32,290 nucleotides of DNA from Aquificota bacterium (GTDB lineage Bacteria > Aquificota > Aquificia > Aquificales > Hydrogenothermaceae). Position 1 is the first letter of the stretch, and each line of letters begins with the position of its first letter. The stretch is from the NCBI GenBank assembly GCA_013153235.1, contig JAADEU010000112.1:1-32290 (forward strand), in the 5' to 3' direction. This document shows positions 8,075 to 15,849 of the stretch, piece after piece. Made by a program: the position numbers and the translations under genes. The notes under the pieces were generated by a model, which had not been told where the DNA came from, made no database searches, and saw only the letters and a list, made by a program, of their open reading frames with translations.

Positions 8075-9933
8075 CCCACCTTTGACCTTTTCATTTTTTC
8101 AAGGTAAATCATTATTGCCGTGATGGCTGCCGGAGTAATGCCTTCGAGTCTTGCAGCATGACCGAGGGTCATAGGCTTTGCTGCAGATAGTTTCTGGACG
8201 ACCTCTTTTGTCAGTCCTGCAATTTTAGAGTAATCTATATCCTCAGGCAGTTTTATATTTTCAAGATGTCTCATCTTTTCGTTGAGTTTCCTTTCCCTCT
8301 CAAAGTACCCTGAGTATTTGACATTTATATCTATCTCTTCCCTTACATACTGGCTTTCAGGCAGTTCCACGCCTGATTCCTCCAGCTTTTTAAAGTCCAC
8401 ATCAGGCCTCTTCAGATATTCAAAGACGGTTACGGTTTTTTCTCCCACTTTTATTTTTTCCTCCCTGTACCTTTCCAGCCACCTGTTTATTTCCTTTTCC
8501 ATCTCATCTGCAAGTCTGTACTCCTCTTCCGTCAGCATTCCTATGGAATAGGCCTTTCTGTACAGTCTTAAAATCGGGTTATCCTGCCTCAGGTGTAGTC
8601 TGTACTCTGCCCTTGATGTAAACAGTCTGTATGGCTCAATAACCCCCCGTGTTGTCAGGTCATCAATCATAACCCCGATGTATCCCTCGTCCCTCCTTAT
8701 ATAGACAGGTTCCTTTCCTCTGGCCCTCAGGGCAGCATTTATTCCGGCCAGTATACCCTGTCCTGCAGCCTCCTCGTATCCTGTGGTACCGTTGAAGTTA
8801 CCTGCGTGGTAAAGCCCTTTTATTCTTTTTGTTTCAAGTGTAGGGTACAGCTCTGTTGGAGGGACTATGTCGTACTCTATTGCATATGCAGGCTTGAGCA
8901 ACACCACATTCTCAAGACCGGGGATAGACCTGTACATCTCCCACTGGACTTCTTCAGGAAGGGATGTTGAGAGGCCGTTTGGGTATATGCTTATACCATC
9001 CCGGGTCTCAGGCTCAAGCCAGACGGTATGTCTCTCTTTGTTCTCAAACTTGACAATTTTATCTTCTATGGAAGGGCAGTACCGCGGTCCTACACCTGTT
9101 ATAGCTCCGCCGTAAAGTGCCGTTCTATGGAGGTTTTCCCTTATAATCCTGTGGGTTTCAGGGGTGGTGTATGTAATATAACAGGGAATCTGTTGTTTCT
9201 GTCCCTCTCTGAACCAGTACGTACCGGCAGGTTCTGTCCAGAATGAAAACTTCGGTGGTGGCTCATCCCCTGGAGCTTCCTCCAGTCCGGAAAAATCTAT
9301 CGTCCTCTTATCAAGTCTTGCCGGGGTACCGGTTTTGAACCTCTGGAGGGGGAAACCTGCCCTTCTGTAGAACTGGGGTAGCTTATTTGCCGGTTTTTCC
9401 TCCATCCTGCCTGCAGGTATCTGCCTGTCCCCTATGTGTATTACCCCTTCAAGAAACGTTCCTGCCGTCACAACCACAGATTTGGCCTTTATCCTGATTC
9501 TGCCGTCAACCTCTACACCTTCTACCTCATTGCTGTTTTTCTTCAGGAAAATGTCTGTGGCTTCTCCTTCTATAACAGTCAGGTTCTCTGTATTTGAAAC
9601 CCTGTTTACCATGTATTTTCTATACTCTTCTTTGTCGGCCTGTGCCCGTGGGGACCTGACTGCAGGCCCTTTTCTGGTGTTCAGTGTTTTGTACTGGAGC
9701 CCTGTTGCGTCTATGGCCCTTCCCATCTCACCACCAAGGGCATCAACCTCCCTTACCACTATACCTTTGGCAATTCCACCGATTGCCGGATTACAGGGCA
9801 TAAGTCCGATTTTTTCCCTGTCCATTGTTATCAGAGCAGTTTTTGCCCCCAGTTTTGCAGCTGCCAGTGCTGCCTCAATACCGGCATGACCACCACCTAT
9901 CACAACAACATCAAACTCTGTATCGTAAATCAT
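8065..9933 (-). CDS. mnmG: tRNA uridine-5-carboxymethylaminomethyl modification enzyme MnmG (GidA)
   Basis: This 622-residue FAD protein works with MnmE to install the (carboxymethyl)aminomethyl group at the wobble uridine of several tRNAs. The N-terminal Rossmann motif (VVVIGGGHAGIEAALAAAKLG), the family signature MPCNPAIGGIAKG and the downstream GPAVRSPRAQADK stretch are diagnostic, as is the later GLYHAGNFNGTTGYEEAAGQG block. The C-terminal helical domain (NVKYSGYFERE, LPEDIDYSKI, LSAAKPMTLGHAARLEGITPAAI) that recognises tRNA and MnmE is present, so the protein is full length. The ATG at 9933 has GAGGG 6 bases upstream. It has its own promoter and stands alone. Confidence 0.97.
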   Translation of the reverse strand: MIYDTEFDVVVIGGGHAGIEAALAAAKLGAKTALITMDREKIGLMPCNPAIGGIAKGIVVREVDALGGEMGRAIDATGLQYKTLNTRKGPAVRSPRAQADKEEYRKYMVNRVSNTENLTVIEGEATDIFLKKNSNEVEGVEVDGRIRIKAKSVVVTAGTFLEGVIHIGDRQIPAGRMEEKPANKLPQFYRRAGFPLQRFKTGTPARLDKRTIDFSGLEEAPGDEPPPKFSFWTEPAGTYWFREGQKQQIPCYITYTTPETHRIIRENLHRTALYGGAITGVGPRYCPSIEDKIVKFENKERHTVWLEPETRDGISIYPNGLSTSLPEEVQWEMYRSIPGLENVVLLKPAYAIEYDIVPPTELYPTLETKRIKGLYHAGNFNGTTGYEEAAGQGILAGINAALRARGKEPVYIRRDEGYIGVMIDDLTTRGVIEPYRLFTSRAEYRLHLRQDNPILRLYRKAYSIGMLTEEEYRLADEMEKEINRWLERYREEKIKVGEKTVTVFEYLKRPDVDFKKLEESGVELPESQYVREEIDINVKYSGYFERERKLNEKMRHLENIKLPEDIDYSKIAGLTKEVVQKLSAAKPMTLGHAARLEGITPAAITAIMIYLEKMKRSKVGED

Positions 9934-9967
9934 TTACAGCCCTCATCTTTTATTGTGGAAGGAAAAT

Positions 9968-9995
9968 AATATATGAAATCTTATGCCTGTGACAA
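9968..9995 (-). promoter_or_regulatory. Promoter for mnmG
   Basis: On the minus strand, TTGTCA (9995-9990) and TATATT (9973-9968) stand 16 bases apart, each one mismatch from the sigma-70 consensus. The predicted start near 9961 leaves a leader of about 27 bases. Confidence 0.5.
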
Positions 9996-10030
9996 CATCC
10001 ATAACAGAAATATATCCTGTATGTTTGCAA

Positions 10031-10059
10031 TACATTTTCCGAATTATTAACTTTATACT
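10031..10059 (+). promoter_or_regulatory. Possible promoter for the heme-porin gene
   Basis: TATACT at 10054-10059 is a good -10 box, 30 bases before the ATG at 10089. The -35 at 17 bases spacing (TACATT, 10031-10036) is poor. No sigma-54 -24/-12 element was seen. Confidence 0.3.
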
Positions 10060-10088
10060 CAGATTATAAAAAATGGAGGGTAGCTGTC

Positions 10089-11354
10089 ATGAAAAGAGTG
10101 GTGGCTCTTATGGGCATCTTTTTATTAATCTGGGAGGCTTCCTACAGCATTCCTGTGTTTGCACGGCAGTATAAGGTAAGCTGTAATACTTGCCATGCCG
10201 CTTATCCAAGGTTAAACAGTTACGGTGAGAAATTTGTTGAAGATAACCTGAGAATGCCAAACTGGAAGGATACAACGGTAAAAACCGGGGACAGTATGCT
10301 GTATCTGCCGGCTGAGGTTCCATTTGCAATAAGGGCGATGGCATACGCCCAGCTCAGACAGGGGAAATACATAGACCCGGTAACCGGTGAAAGCAAGAAG
10401 GCCGACACAGACTTTCAGGCACCGTATATGATAAAACTCCTATCCAGTGCTCCTATCTCAGAGCATATCTCCTATTACTTTTATGCAATACTTGCAGAAA
10501 AAGGGGAAAACGGCAAGATTATCGTAGAGGACGCATATTTCAGATACGGTAATCTGGCAGATACAGGTGTGGATTTTATGCTGGGGCAGTTCCAGATATC
10601 CGACCTGATGTTCCCACGGGAACTGAGGCTGACATTCCAGGATTATATGATTTACAGGATGGCCGGAATCACCTACGATAGGGGAGTCCTCTTTTCAAAG
10701 GGTTTTGGTAATCTGTCCGTTGATGTTGGGGTTGTAAACGGTAATGGAATCAAGGATAACTATTCCATAAACTCTCCCGGATACCAGAGACCTGACCATA
10801 TGTTTGACAACGATAGGAGGAAAACCGTTTTTGGAAGGGTTGGTATTGACCTTGATTTTGCATCACCGGGGGTCTTTGGACTGTACGGAAGGCACAAAAC
10901 AAGACAGCTTGCAGATGCAGGAACGATTGAAGGTAGTAGATACGCAGATAAAAAAATTATTGGATTTGATGTTTCAGGGGATGTTAACGGAAGAATTTAC
11001 TGGTTTGGCCAGTATCTGTACAATGACTGGGGAAAATTCATAGATGACACACCAGGTAAGACTTACAGGTGGTGGGGAATGTTTGCCGGTGTAGATTACA
11101 TCTATTCGGACAGGGTGGTTCTGTCAGCCCTTTATAACTACGCAGATGCCGGAGACTTTGATAATACTTCCACTGTGTTTGAGGGGATTAATATCAACAC
11201 CCTCACCGTAGCATACACCTACTATTTTGCAAGAAATGTAAAGGGCATTGTGGAGGCTACCTACGACTTTTTACCCAAGGATAATGATGCTGACTTTGTA
11301 GGTCACGAAACGAAAGAGGGTTACATACTTATCGGTTTTGATGCTGCATTTTAA
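10089..11354 (+). CDS. Monoheme c-type cytochrome-porin (Cyc2-like outer membrane protein)
   Basis: After a signal peptide (residues 1 to about 20-25) the mature N-terminus carries one heme-c site, CNTCH at residues 32-36, within IPVFARQYKVSCNTCHAAYP and followed by RLNSYGEKF. The remaining 380 residues alternate polar and aromatic residues as in a transmembrane beta-barrel and end in Phe, as outer-membrane barrels do. The FARQ...CxxCH...P.LN..G..F pattern plus a barrel of this size is the layout of Cyc2-type fused cytochrome-porins, where the known example oxidises extracellular Fe(II). Whether this one conducts electrons, and to or from what, is not shown by sequence. It has a strong ribosome site (GGAGGG, 10075-10080) and stands alone. 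Its 3' end overlaps the convergent DUF501 gene by 26 bases. Confidence 0.8.
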   Translation: MKRVVALMGIFLLIWEASYSIPVFARQYKVSCNTCHAAYPRLNSYGEKFVEDNLRMPNWKDTTVKTGDSMLYLPAEVPFAIRAMAYAQLRQGKYIDPVTGESKKADTDFQAPYMIKLLSSAPISEHISYYFYAILAEKGENGKIIVEDAYFRYGNLADTGVDFMLGQFQISDLMFPRELRLTFQDYMIYRMAGITYDRGVLFSKGFGNLSVDVGVVNGNGIKDNYSINSPGYQRPDHMFDNDRRKTVFGRVGIDLDFASPGVFGLYGRHKTRQLADAGTIEGSRYADKKIIGFDVSGDVNGRIYWFGQYLYNDWGKFIDDTPGKTYRWWGMFAGVDYIYSDRVVLSALYNYADAGDFDNTSTVFEGININTLTVAYTYYFARNVKGIVEATYDFLPKDNDADFVGHETKEGYILIGFDAAF

Positions 11355-11802
11355 TCTGGTTTAAAACAAATTCTCCCAGGGGATTCCTGAAACGGGGGTC
11401 CCCGATGTGATACGCCGTCCAGAGGTGGAGACATTTTACCTTGAATGGTTTCTTGTCAAACGCCTGAATTCCACCTATGCCTGTGGTCATCAGTTTTTCA
11501 ACCACATACTGTGGCAGGTGCAGCTCTGAGATAATGGACTTTCTGACCTCTATCTCTTTTCTGTGGAGCTGAATAAACTGTTTAAACAGACTTTCGTCCT
11601 GGGTAACCATATCTTCCCATTTCTGTATCCAGCCCTTTTCTTCAAGACGGGATATCTCCTTTTTCAGCCAGCCATCGGTAATCCAGAATCTTGTGGGCTG
11701 GGGTACAGGTATACCCTTTTTACTGTCTATCTGTACCGGATGGTTCTCAATCACCATTTTTGAGAAGTTCTTTTCTAAATCGAACAACCCTGTTTTTCCC
11801 AT
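11329..11802 (-). CDS. DUF501 family protein
   Basis: A small soluble protein of unknown function. I recognise the DUF501 pattern: a PxPT(x)FW.T...L.KEISRLEEKGWI block near residues 33-56, a TGIGGI block near 107-112, and a C-terminal KCLH....YH......NPLGE block. The usual CPxGxP segment near the start is not obvious; NHPVQID sits where it would be. The N-terminal end is uncertain. The ATG at 11802 gives a 56-base overlap with the diguanylate cyclase gene; the ATG at 11757 reduces this to 11 bases and yields 142 residues. Neither has a strong ribosome site, so translation may depend on the upstream gene. Confidence 0.72.
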   Translation of the reverse strand: MGKTGLFDLEKNFSKMVIENHPVQIDSKKGIPVPQPTRFWITDGWLKKEISRLEEKGWIQKWEDMVTQDESLFKQFIQLHRKEIEVRKSIISELHLPQYVVEKLMTTGIGGIQAFDKKPFKVKCLHLWTAYHIGDPRFRNPLGEFVLNQIKMQHQNR

Positions 11803-13597
11803 CTTTCTTTGCCCTGTAAAGGGCTATATCTGCAAATTTTATAACCTGGTAAATATCCTCAGAGTCCTCAGGGAACTCCGCTGTTCCTATACTGACTGTA
11901 GGTGTAATTTCCTGCCCACCGGCAGTAATATATGTATTTTCTATTATTTTTCTAATCTTTTCTGCAACATCCCTGGAGGTATTTTTCTGTATGTCCACAA
12001 GAATTACCATAAATTCCTCTCCACCGTACCTGACAACATAGTCAGACTCCCTGACACTTCTTTTCAGAAGTTCACCGATTCTTGAAAGGACTTCATCCCC
12101 TGCATCATGACCGTAGGAGTCATTAATCTGTTTAAAGTTATCTATATCAATCATCAGTATTCCAAGGGTGGAATTTCTTCTCAGGACCTGTTTTGTCAGT
12201 TTTGGGAGAATCTCTTCAAGGAATCTTCTGTTGTACAGGCCGGTGAGCTGGTCTATATATGACTGTTCTTTGAGTCTCTCCATAAATGTTTTAGCCTCAA
12301 GAACCGGGGCAACCTCCTTGATATAACTCTCTATGTACGGAAGTTTCGCCTTTATTTTCTCTTTTTCCTCTTCCGTGTAAACAAGCTGGAGGATTATCCC
12401 AACCTTACCTGCAACATAGATAGGGATACAGATATAGTAATGCTCTGTTTTACCCCCTTCATCATTACACTCAATAAAGTTTGGACACAGGCAGGAGAAG
12501 TCTTCAGAAATAACTTCAGAACCGGTTCTTTTAACCCGGCATTCATCAGAATCATTGAAAACCGGGTCCTTACACCACTTTGCAGACTCGTCTATATCTA
12601 TAAGCCTGTTGTTTTTGTAATCAACCTCGTATATGGAATATTTGGTGATTTCCATTTTTCTCATCAGTTCTCTGAGTCTTGTATAGATATCCTCCTTTGA
12701 GGAGTCCTTCTCAACAATCCTTTTAAATCTGTATATATCAACAAGGTTCTCAATAATTTCAGTTGTGTCATTCAGTATATTGCCTGTTTTTTTCAGATTT
12801 CCGCTAATCAGGAAGGAGGCTTTTTCTTCTATATCGTTAAGTGTTCTTGAAAGGTTTTTCATTGTCTCATTATAAACAGATGCAAGCTCCTGGGCTTCAT
12901 CCTCAGTGTTAATCTCAACAGAGGATGAGAAATTCCCTTCCCTTGCCTGTAAAAGACCTGTTTTCAGCTTACTGAAAAATTCCGTGTAGGGCTTGAAGAA
13001 TCTGTAAATGATAAATCCTGTAAAGATAAAGGTAAGAAGGGATATAAATGTAATCTGAATAAGATTGGAAAAGGCCAGATTTCTGGTTGTGGTCAGGTCT
13101 GTTCTGATGTAAACGGCACCAAGTATGTCCCCTGCCTTTACATCGTGGCATTTCAGACAGTCAATCTTGCCTATTGGGATGGCCCTGTATGGCTGGATGT
13201 AAACATATTCAACCTTTTCAAAAGTTTCGTCCAGTCTTGTGTAGGGTATTCCGGTTTCAAGAACCTTCCTTTCCTCCGGGGTCTTGGGTTTCTCGTCTTC
13301 AAATCCAGGTCCGTACTGTTTTATAACATTTTCACCCCGTATAACCCTTATCTCTTTGATGTTTCCATTTCTGCTCTGGATATTTTCAAGGAATATGTGT
13401 CTTTCGTTTATCTTCCCGAACTCCATTAGCATGGTGAGGGTGTTCTGAATCAGCTGGGCAATAACCCTTGACTGGGATTCTGCATTATTTATATTTATCA
13501 CCCTGAATGTGGTATATTCTAATATCTGGGTTACGATAAAGAGAATAAACAGGATGGATAAAACTCTGAATACGAGACGGGTTTTGATGGATTTCAT
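11747..13597 (-). CDS. Membrane diguanylate cyclase with periplasmic heme-c motif
   Basis: This 616-residue protein has a membrane helix at about 7-27, a periplasmic domain to about 175 with a CxxCH heme-c site (CLKCH, 147-151, followed by GDILGAVYI), a second helix at about 176-201 and a HAMP-like linker. A Cys-rich, GAF-like cytoplasmic region (about 290-430, Cys 342, 353, 369, 371, 377, 390) precedes a C-terminal GGDEF domain. The active site is GGEEF at 525-529, with an RxxD product-inhibition site (RESD, 516-519) exactly five residues before it. It should make cyclic di-GMP in response to a periplasmic redox or ligand signal at the heme; the signal is inferred. A GGAG ribosome site precedes the ATG, and the convergent neighbour is also a heme-c protein. 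Confidence 0.93.
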   Translation of the reverse strand: MKSIKTRLVFRVLSILFILFIVTQILEYTTFRVININNAESQSRVIAQLIQNTLTMLMEFGKINERHIFLENIQSRNGNIKEIRVIRGENVIKQYGPGFEDEKPKTPEERKVLETGIPYTRLDETFEKVEYVYIQPYRAIPIGKIDCLKCHDVKAGDILGAVYIRTDLTTTRNLAFSNLIQITFISLLTFIFTGFIIYRFFKPYTEFFSKLKTGLLQAREGNFSSSVEINTEDEAQELASVYNETMKNLSRTLNDIEEKASFLISGNLKKTGNILNDTTEIIENLVDIYRFKRIVEKDSSKEDIYTRLRELMRKMEITKYSIYEVDYKNNRLIDIDESAKWCKDPVFNDSDECRVKRTGSEVISEDFSCLCPNFIECNDEGGKTEHYYICIPIYVAGKVGIILQLVYTEEEKEKIKAKLPYIESYIKEVAPVLEAKTFMERLKEQSYIDQLTGLYNRRFLEEILPKLTKQVLRRNSTLGILMIDIDNFKQINDSYGHDAGDEVLSRIGELLKRSVRESDYVVRYGGEEFMVILVDIQKNTSRDVAEKIRKIIENTYITAGGQEITPTVSIGTAEFPEDSEDIYQVIKFADIALYRAKKDGKNRVVRFRKELLKNGD

Positions 13598-13625
13598 CTG
13601 AAAACTCCAGCCTTATTAAAAATTA

Positions 13626-13655
13626 ATTATATTATTAAACATACGGTCCTGTAAA
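13626..13655 (-). promoter_or_regulatory. Promoter for the diguanylate cyclase gene
   Basis: On the minus strand, TTTACA (13655-13650) and a perfect TATAAT (13631-13626) are 18 bases apart, with the gene's ATG 29 bases further on. The -35 box overlaps the first base of the divergent thpR gene. Confidence 0.5.
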
Positions 13656-14200
13656 TGGAAAAAAGAATATTTATAGGAAGTTTCGTCAAAATAGACGGAT
13701 TTGATAAGAAGTATACCCTGATTAAGAAAGAGTTTGGTGGTCTAATAAAGGGTAGATGGATTCCTGAGGAGAACTTCCATATCACATACCGGTTTATCGG
13801 CAATGTAAATCCCCGGCAACTGGAGGACATAAAAACAGTTCTGAAACCATCCCTGGGTATAGAATACGAGGCGAATCTGATTTTTAGGGGTGTTGGGGCA
13901 TTTCCAAATCTCCTTAAACCCAGGGTTTTCTTCCTGAAGGTAGATGATACCCGGGGTGTACTTGACCGTCTAAACGGCTTTGTAAACGAAAAACTCGCCC
14001 TGCTGGGATACCCACCGGAAAAAAGACCCTTCAAACCCCACATTACCCTGAAAAGGGTAAAGGGCTATTCTGCAGAAAAGTTCCAGGCAAAGGTAAGGGA
14101 GTTTTCAGATTATGAATTTGGTAAGCAGGCAATAATAAAACTCAGTATAATCGAAAGTATCCTGTCCCCTGGAGGGGCAAAATATAAAATAGTGGAATAA
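13655..14200 (+). CDS. thpR: RNA 2',3'-cyclic phosphodiesterase
   Basis: This 181-residue protein belongs to the 2H phosphoesterase (LigT/ThpR) family. It contains the two diagnostic HxTx motifs, HITY (in ENFHITYRFIG, about residues 41-49) and HITL (in KPHITLKRVKG, about 128-138), which supply the two catalytic His. Members open 2',3'-cyclic phosphates on RNA ends; the biological substrate in bacteria is not settled. No good Shine-Dalgarno sequence precedes the ATG at 13655, and it diverges from the diguanylate cyclase gene only 57 bases away. It precedes the thiC riboswitch by about 45 bases with no terminator visible between them. Confidence 0.93.
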   Translation: MEKRIFIGSFVKIDGFDKKYTLIKKEFGGLIKGRWIPEENFHITYRFIGNVNPRQLEDIKTVLKPSLGIEYEANLIFRGVGAFPNLLKPRVFFLKVDDTRGVLDRLNGFVNEKLALLGYPPEKRPFKPHITLKRVKGYSAEKFQAKVREFSDYEFGKQAIIKLSIIESILSPGGAKYKIVE

Positions 14201-14243
14201 ACTTCCAATAAGGTATATATTAATTTAAGCAGAATAAGAGTAA

Positions 14244-14325
14244 TCCGCGGGGGTAGTCCTGATTATAGGACTTGAGAGCAGACCCTTTGAACCTGAACTG
14301 GTTAACACCAGCGGAGGGAAGCGGA
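14244..14325 (+). ncRNA. TPP riboswitch aptamer upstream of thiC
   Basis: All main elements of the thiamin pyrophosphate aptamer are present. Stem P1 is TCCGC (14244-14248) with GCGGA (14321-14325). P2 is GGGT with ACCCT at 14282-14286. A variable P3 arm is AGTCCT (14255-14260) with AGGACT (14267-14272), followed by the conserved TGAGAG. The pyrophosphate-sensing side is GAACCTGAACTGGTTAACACCAGCG-like, with the closing AGGGAAGC. It precedes thiC and should lower its expression when TPP is bound. A TATATT at 14216-14221 is a possible -10 box. The switching mechanism is discussed separately. Confidence 0.95.
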
Positions 14326-14449
14326 GAGTATCGTCTCTCACCACCTTCAGGAAAGTACTATCCCCATGTTTTTATGACTATTTTCATTTTTCCTCTTAGT
14401 TAGAAATGATAAAGGATTATGTATAAATGGGAAAAAAGGAGGTTTAAAT
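14326..14449 (+). promoter_or_regulatory. Expression platform of the TPP riboswitch
   Basis: This leader contains a local hairpin GAGAG/CTCTC (14325-14329 with 14335-14339), a stretch ACCACCTT (14340-14347) complementary to the thiC ribosome site AAGGAGGT (14436-14443) at 7 of 8 positions, and ACTATCCCC (14357-14365) able to pair with the aptamer's 5' strand (14249-14257). No classic intrinsic terminator directly before a T run is evident, which favours translational control, by inference. Confidence 0.5.
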
Positions 14450-15814
14450 ATGAGTAAATACAGAGTTCCAAGAAGTTCCACCTACGGAAAAACACAGATG
14501 GATTATGCAAGGGAGGGAATCATTACCCCTGAGATGAAGTTCGTAGCAGAAAGGGAGATGCTTTCTCCAGAGCTGGTGAGGGACGAAGTCGCAAGGGGAA
14601 GAATGGTTATTCCGGCTAACATACATCACTACTCACTTGAGCCTATGGGAATAGGCATAGCTGCAAAATGTAAGGTGAACGCAAACATCGGAAACTCCGC
14701 AGTTGTTTCAGACGTTGAAGGTGAGCTTGAGAAGCTCAGAGTGGCTCTGAAATACGGTGCAGACACGGTGATGGACCTGTCAACAGGTGGAAATGTGGAC
14801 GAAATCAGAGAGGCAATCATAAGGGAATCACCTGTTCCTATTGGAACAGTTCCAATATACCAGGCCCTCCAGGAAGTAAGGTCTGTTGAGAATCTCACAG
14901 AACAGGATATTCTGGATATGATTGAACATCAGGCACAGCAGGGTGTGGATTACATGACTATCCACGCAGGGGTGCTGAGGGAATTCCTCCCGATGGTTAA
15001 TCACAGACTTATGGGGATTGTGTCCCGTGGTGGTTCTATAATGGCAGAATGGATGACAGTCCACGGAAAGCAAAATCCCCTGTACACAAACTTCGATAAA
15101 ATATGCCAGATATTCAAAAAATACGACGTCACATTTTCCCTTGGGGATGGTCTCAGACCTGGATGTATAAATGACGCTTCCGATGAGGCCCAGTTTGCAG
15201 AACTTAAGGTTCTGGGAGAGCTTACCAAGAAGGCCTGGGAGCACGGTGTTCAGGTTATGATTGAAGGACCGGGACATGTACCGATGGACCAGATAGAGAT
15301 GAACATAAAGAAAGAGATGGAACTGTGCCACGAAGCACCATTTTATGTTCTGGGACCGCTGGTTACAGATATAGCACCGGGATACGACCATATAGCCTCG
15401 GCTATTGGAGCTGCAATGGCAGGATGGTACGGTGCATCGATGCTGTGCTACGTTACACCTAAAGAGCATCTGGGTCTTCCAAATGCAGAGGATGTTAAAC
15501 AGGGGCTTATTGCATACAAAATTGCCGCCCATGCCGCTGACCTTGCAAGACACAGACCCGGTGCAAAAGAATGGGACGATGCAATGTCCAGGGCCAGATA
15601 TGAATTTGACTGGGAAAAGCAGTTTGAACTTGCAATAGACCCTGAGACGGCAAGAAAATACCACGACGAAACCCTTCCACAGGAAGGATTCAAATCTGCA
15701 AAATTCTGCTCAATGTGTGGACCTTCATTCTGTGCATATAAGATATCCCAGAATGTACAGGAAGCTGTCAAAGAACAGCAGGAATTTTTAAATATAAATT
15801 CACAGCAGGAGTAA
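14450..15814 (+). CDS. thiC: Phosphomethylpyrimidine synthase ThiC
   Basis: This radical-SAM-type enzyme rearranges aminoimidazole ribotide to the hydroxymethylpyrimidine phosphate moiety of thiamin. The 454-residue protein has the full catalytic barrel (IPANIHHYSLEPMGIG, KVNANIGNS, ADTVMDLSTGG, PVPIGTVPIYQA, EGPGHVPMDQIE, LGPLVTDIAPGYDHI) and the C-terminal CxxCxxxxC iron-sulfur motif CSMCGPSFC (Cys 420, 423, 428). It lacks the long N-terminal extension of the enterobacterial enzyme, as is common in the shorter bacterial forms. A strong AAGGAGGT ribosome site sits 6 bases before the ATG. Control by the upstream TPP riboswitch supports the assignment. Confidence 0.98.
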   Translation: MSKYRVPRSSTYGKTQMDYAREGIITPEMKFVAEREMLSPELVRDEVARGRMVIPANIHHYSLEPMGIGIAAKCKVNANIGNSAVVSDVEGELEKLRVALKYGADTVMDLSTGGNVDEIREAIIRESPVPIGTVPIYQALQEVRSVENLTEQDILDMIEHQAQQGVDYMTIHAGVLREFLPMVNHRLMGIVSRGGSIMAEWMTVHGKQNPLYTNFDKICQIFKKYDVTFSLGDGLRPGCINDASDEAQFAELKVLGELTKKAWEHGVQVMIEGPGHVPMDQIEMNIKKEMELCHEAPFYVLGPLVTDIAPGYDHIASAIGAAMAGWYGASMLCYVTPKEHLGLPNAEDVKQGLIAYKIAAHAADLARHRPGAKEWDDAMSRARYEFDWEKQFELAIDPETARKYHDETLPQEGFKSAKFCSMCGPSFCAYKISQNVQEAVKEQQEFLNINSQQE

Positions 15815-15821
15815 AGCTAAA

Positions 15822-15840
15822 AGGCGGGTAAATCCCGCCT
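15822..15840 (+). terminator. Hairpin between thiC and the histidine kinase gene
   Basis: AGGCGGG (15822-15828) and CCCGCCT (15834-15840) form a 7-bp stem with a 5-base loop, 7 bases after the thiC stop. Plus-strand bases after it are CCCTTTAAAA, a weak T tract. On the minus strand it is followed by TTTT. It may be a weak terminator or attenuator; the next ATG is only 9 bases further. Confidence 0.5.
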
Positions 15841-15849
15841 CCCTTTAAA

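Noticed and set aside
9434..9889. Plus-strand open frame of 151 codons
   Set aside because: It is antisense to the conserved FAD-binding part of mnmG.
14828..15664. Long minus-strand open frame of 278 codons
   Set aside because: It lies wholly antisense to thiC, its translation is Cys/His-rich and low-complexity with no family pattern, and it has no ribosome site.
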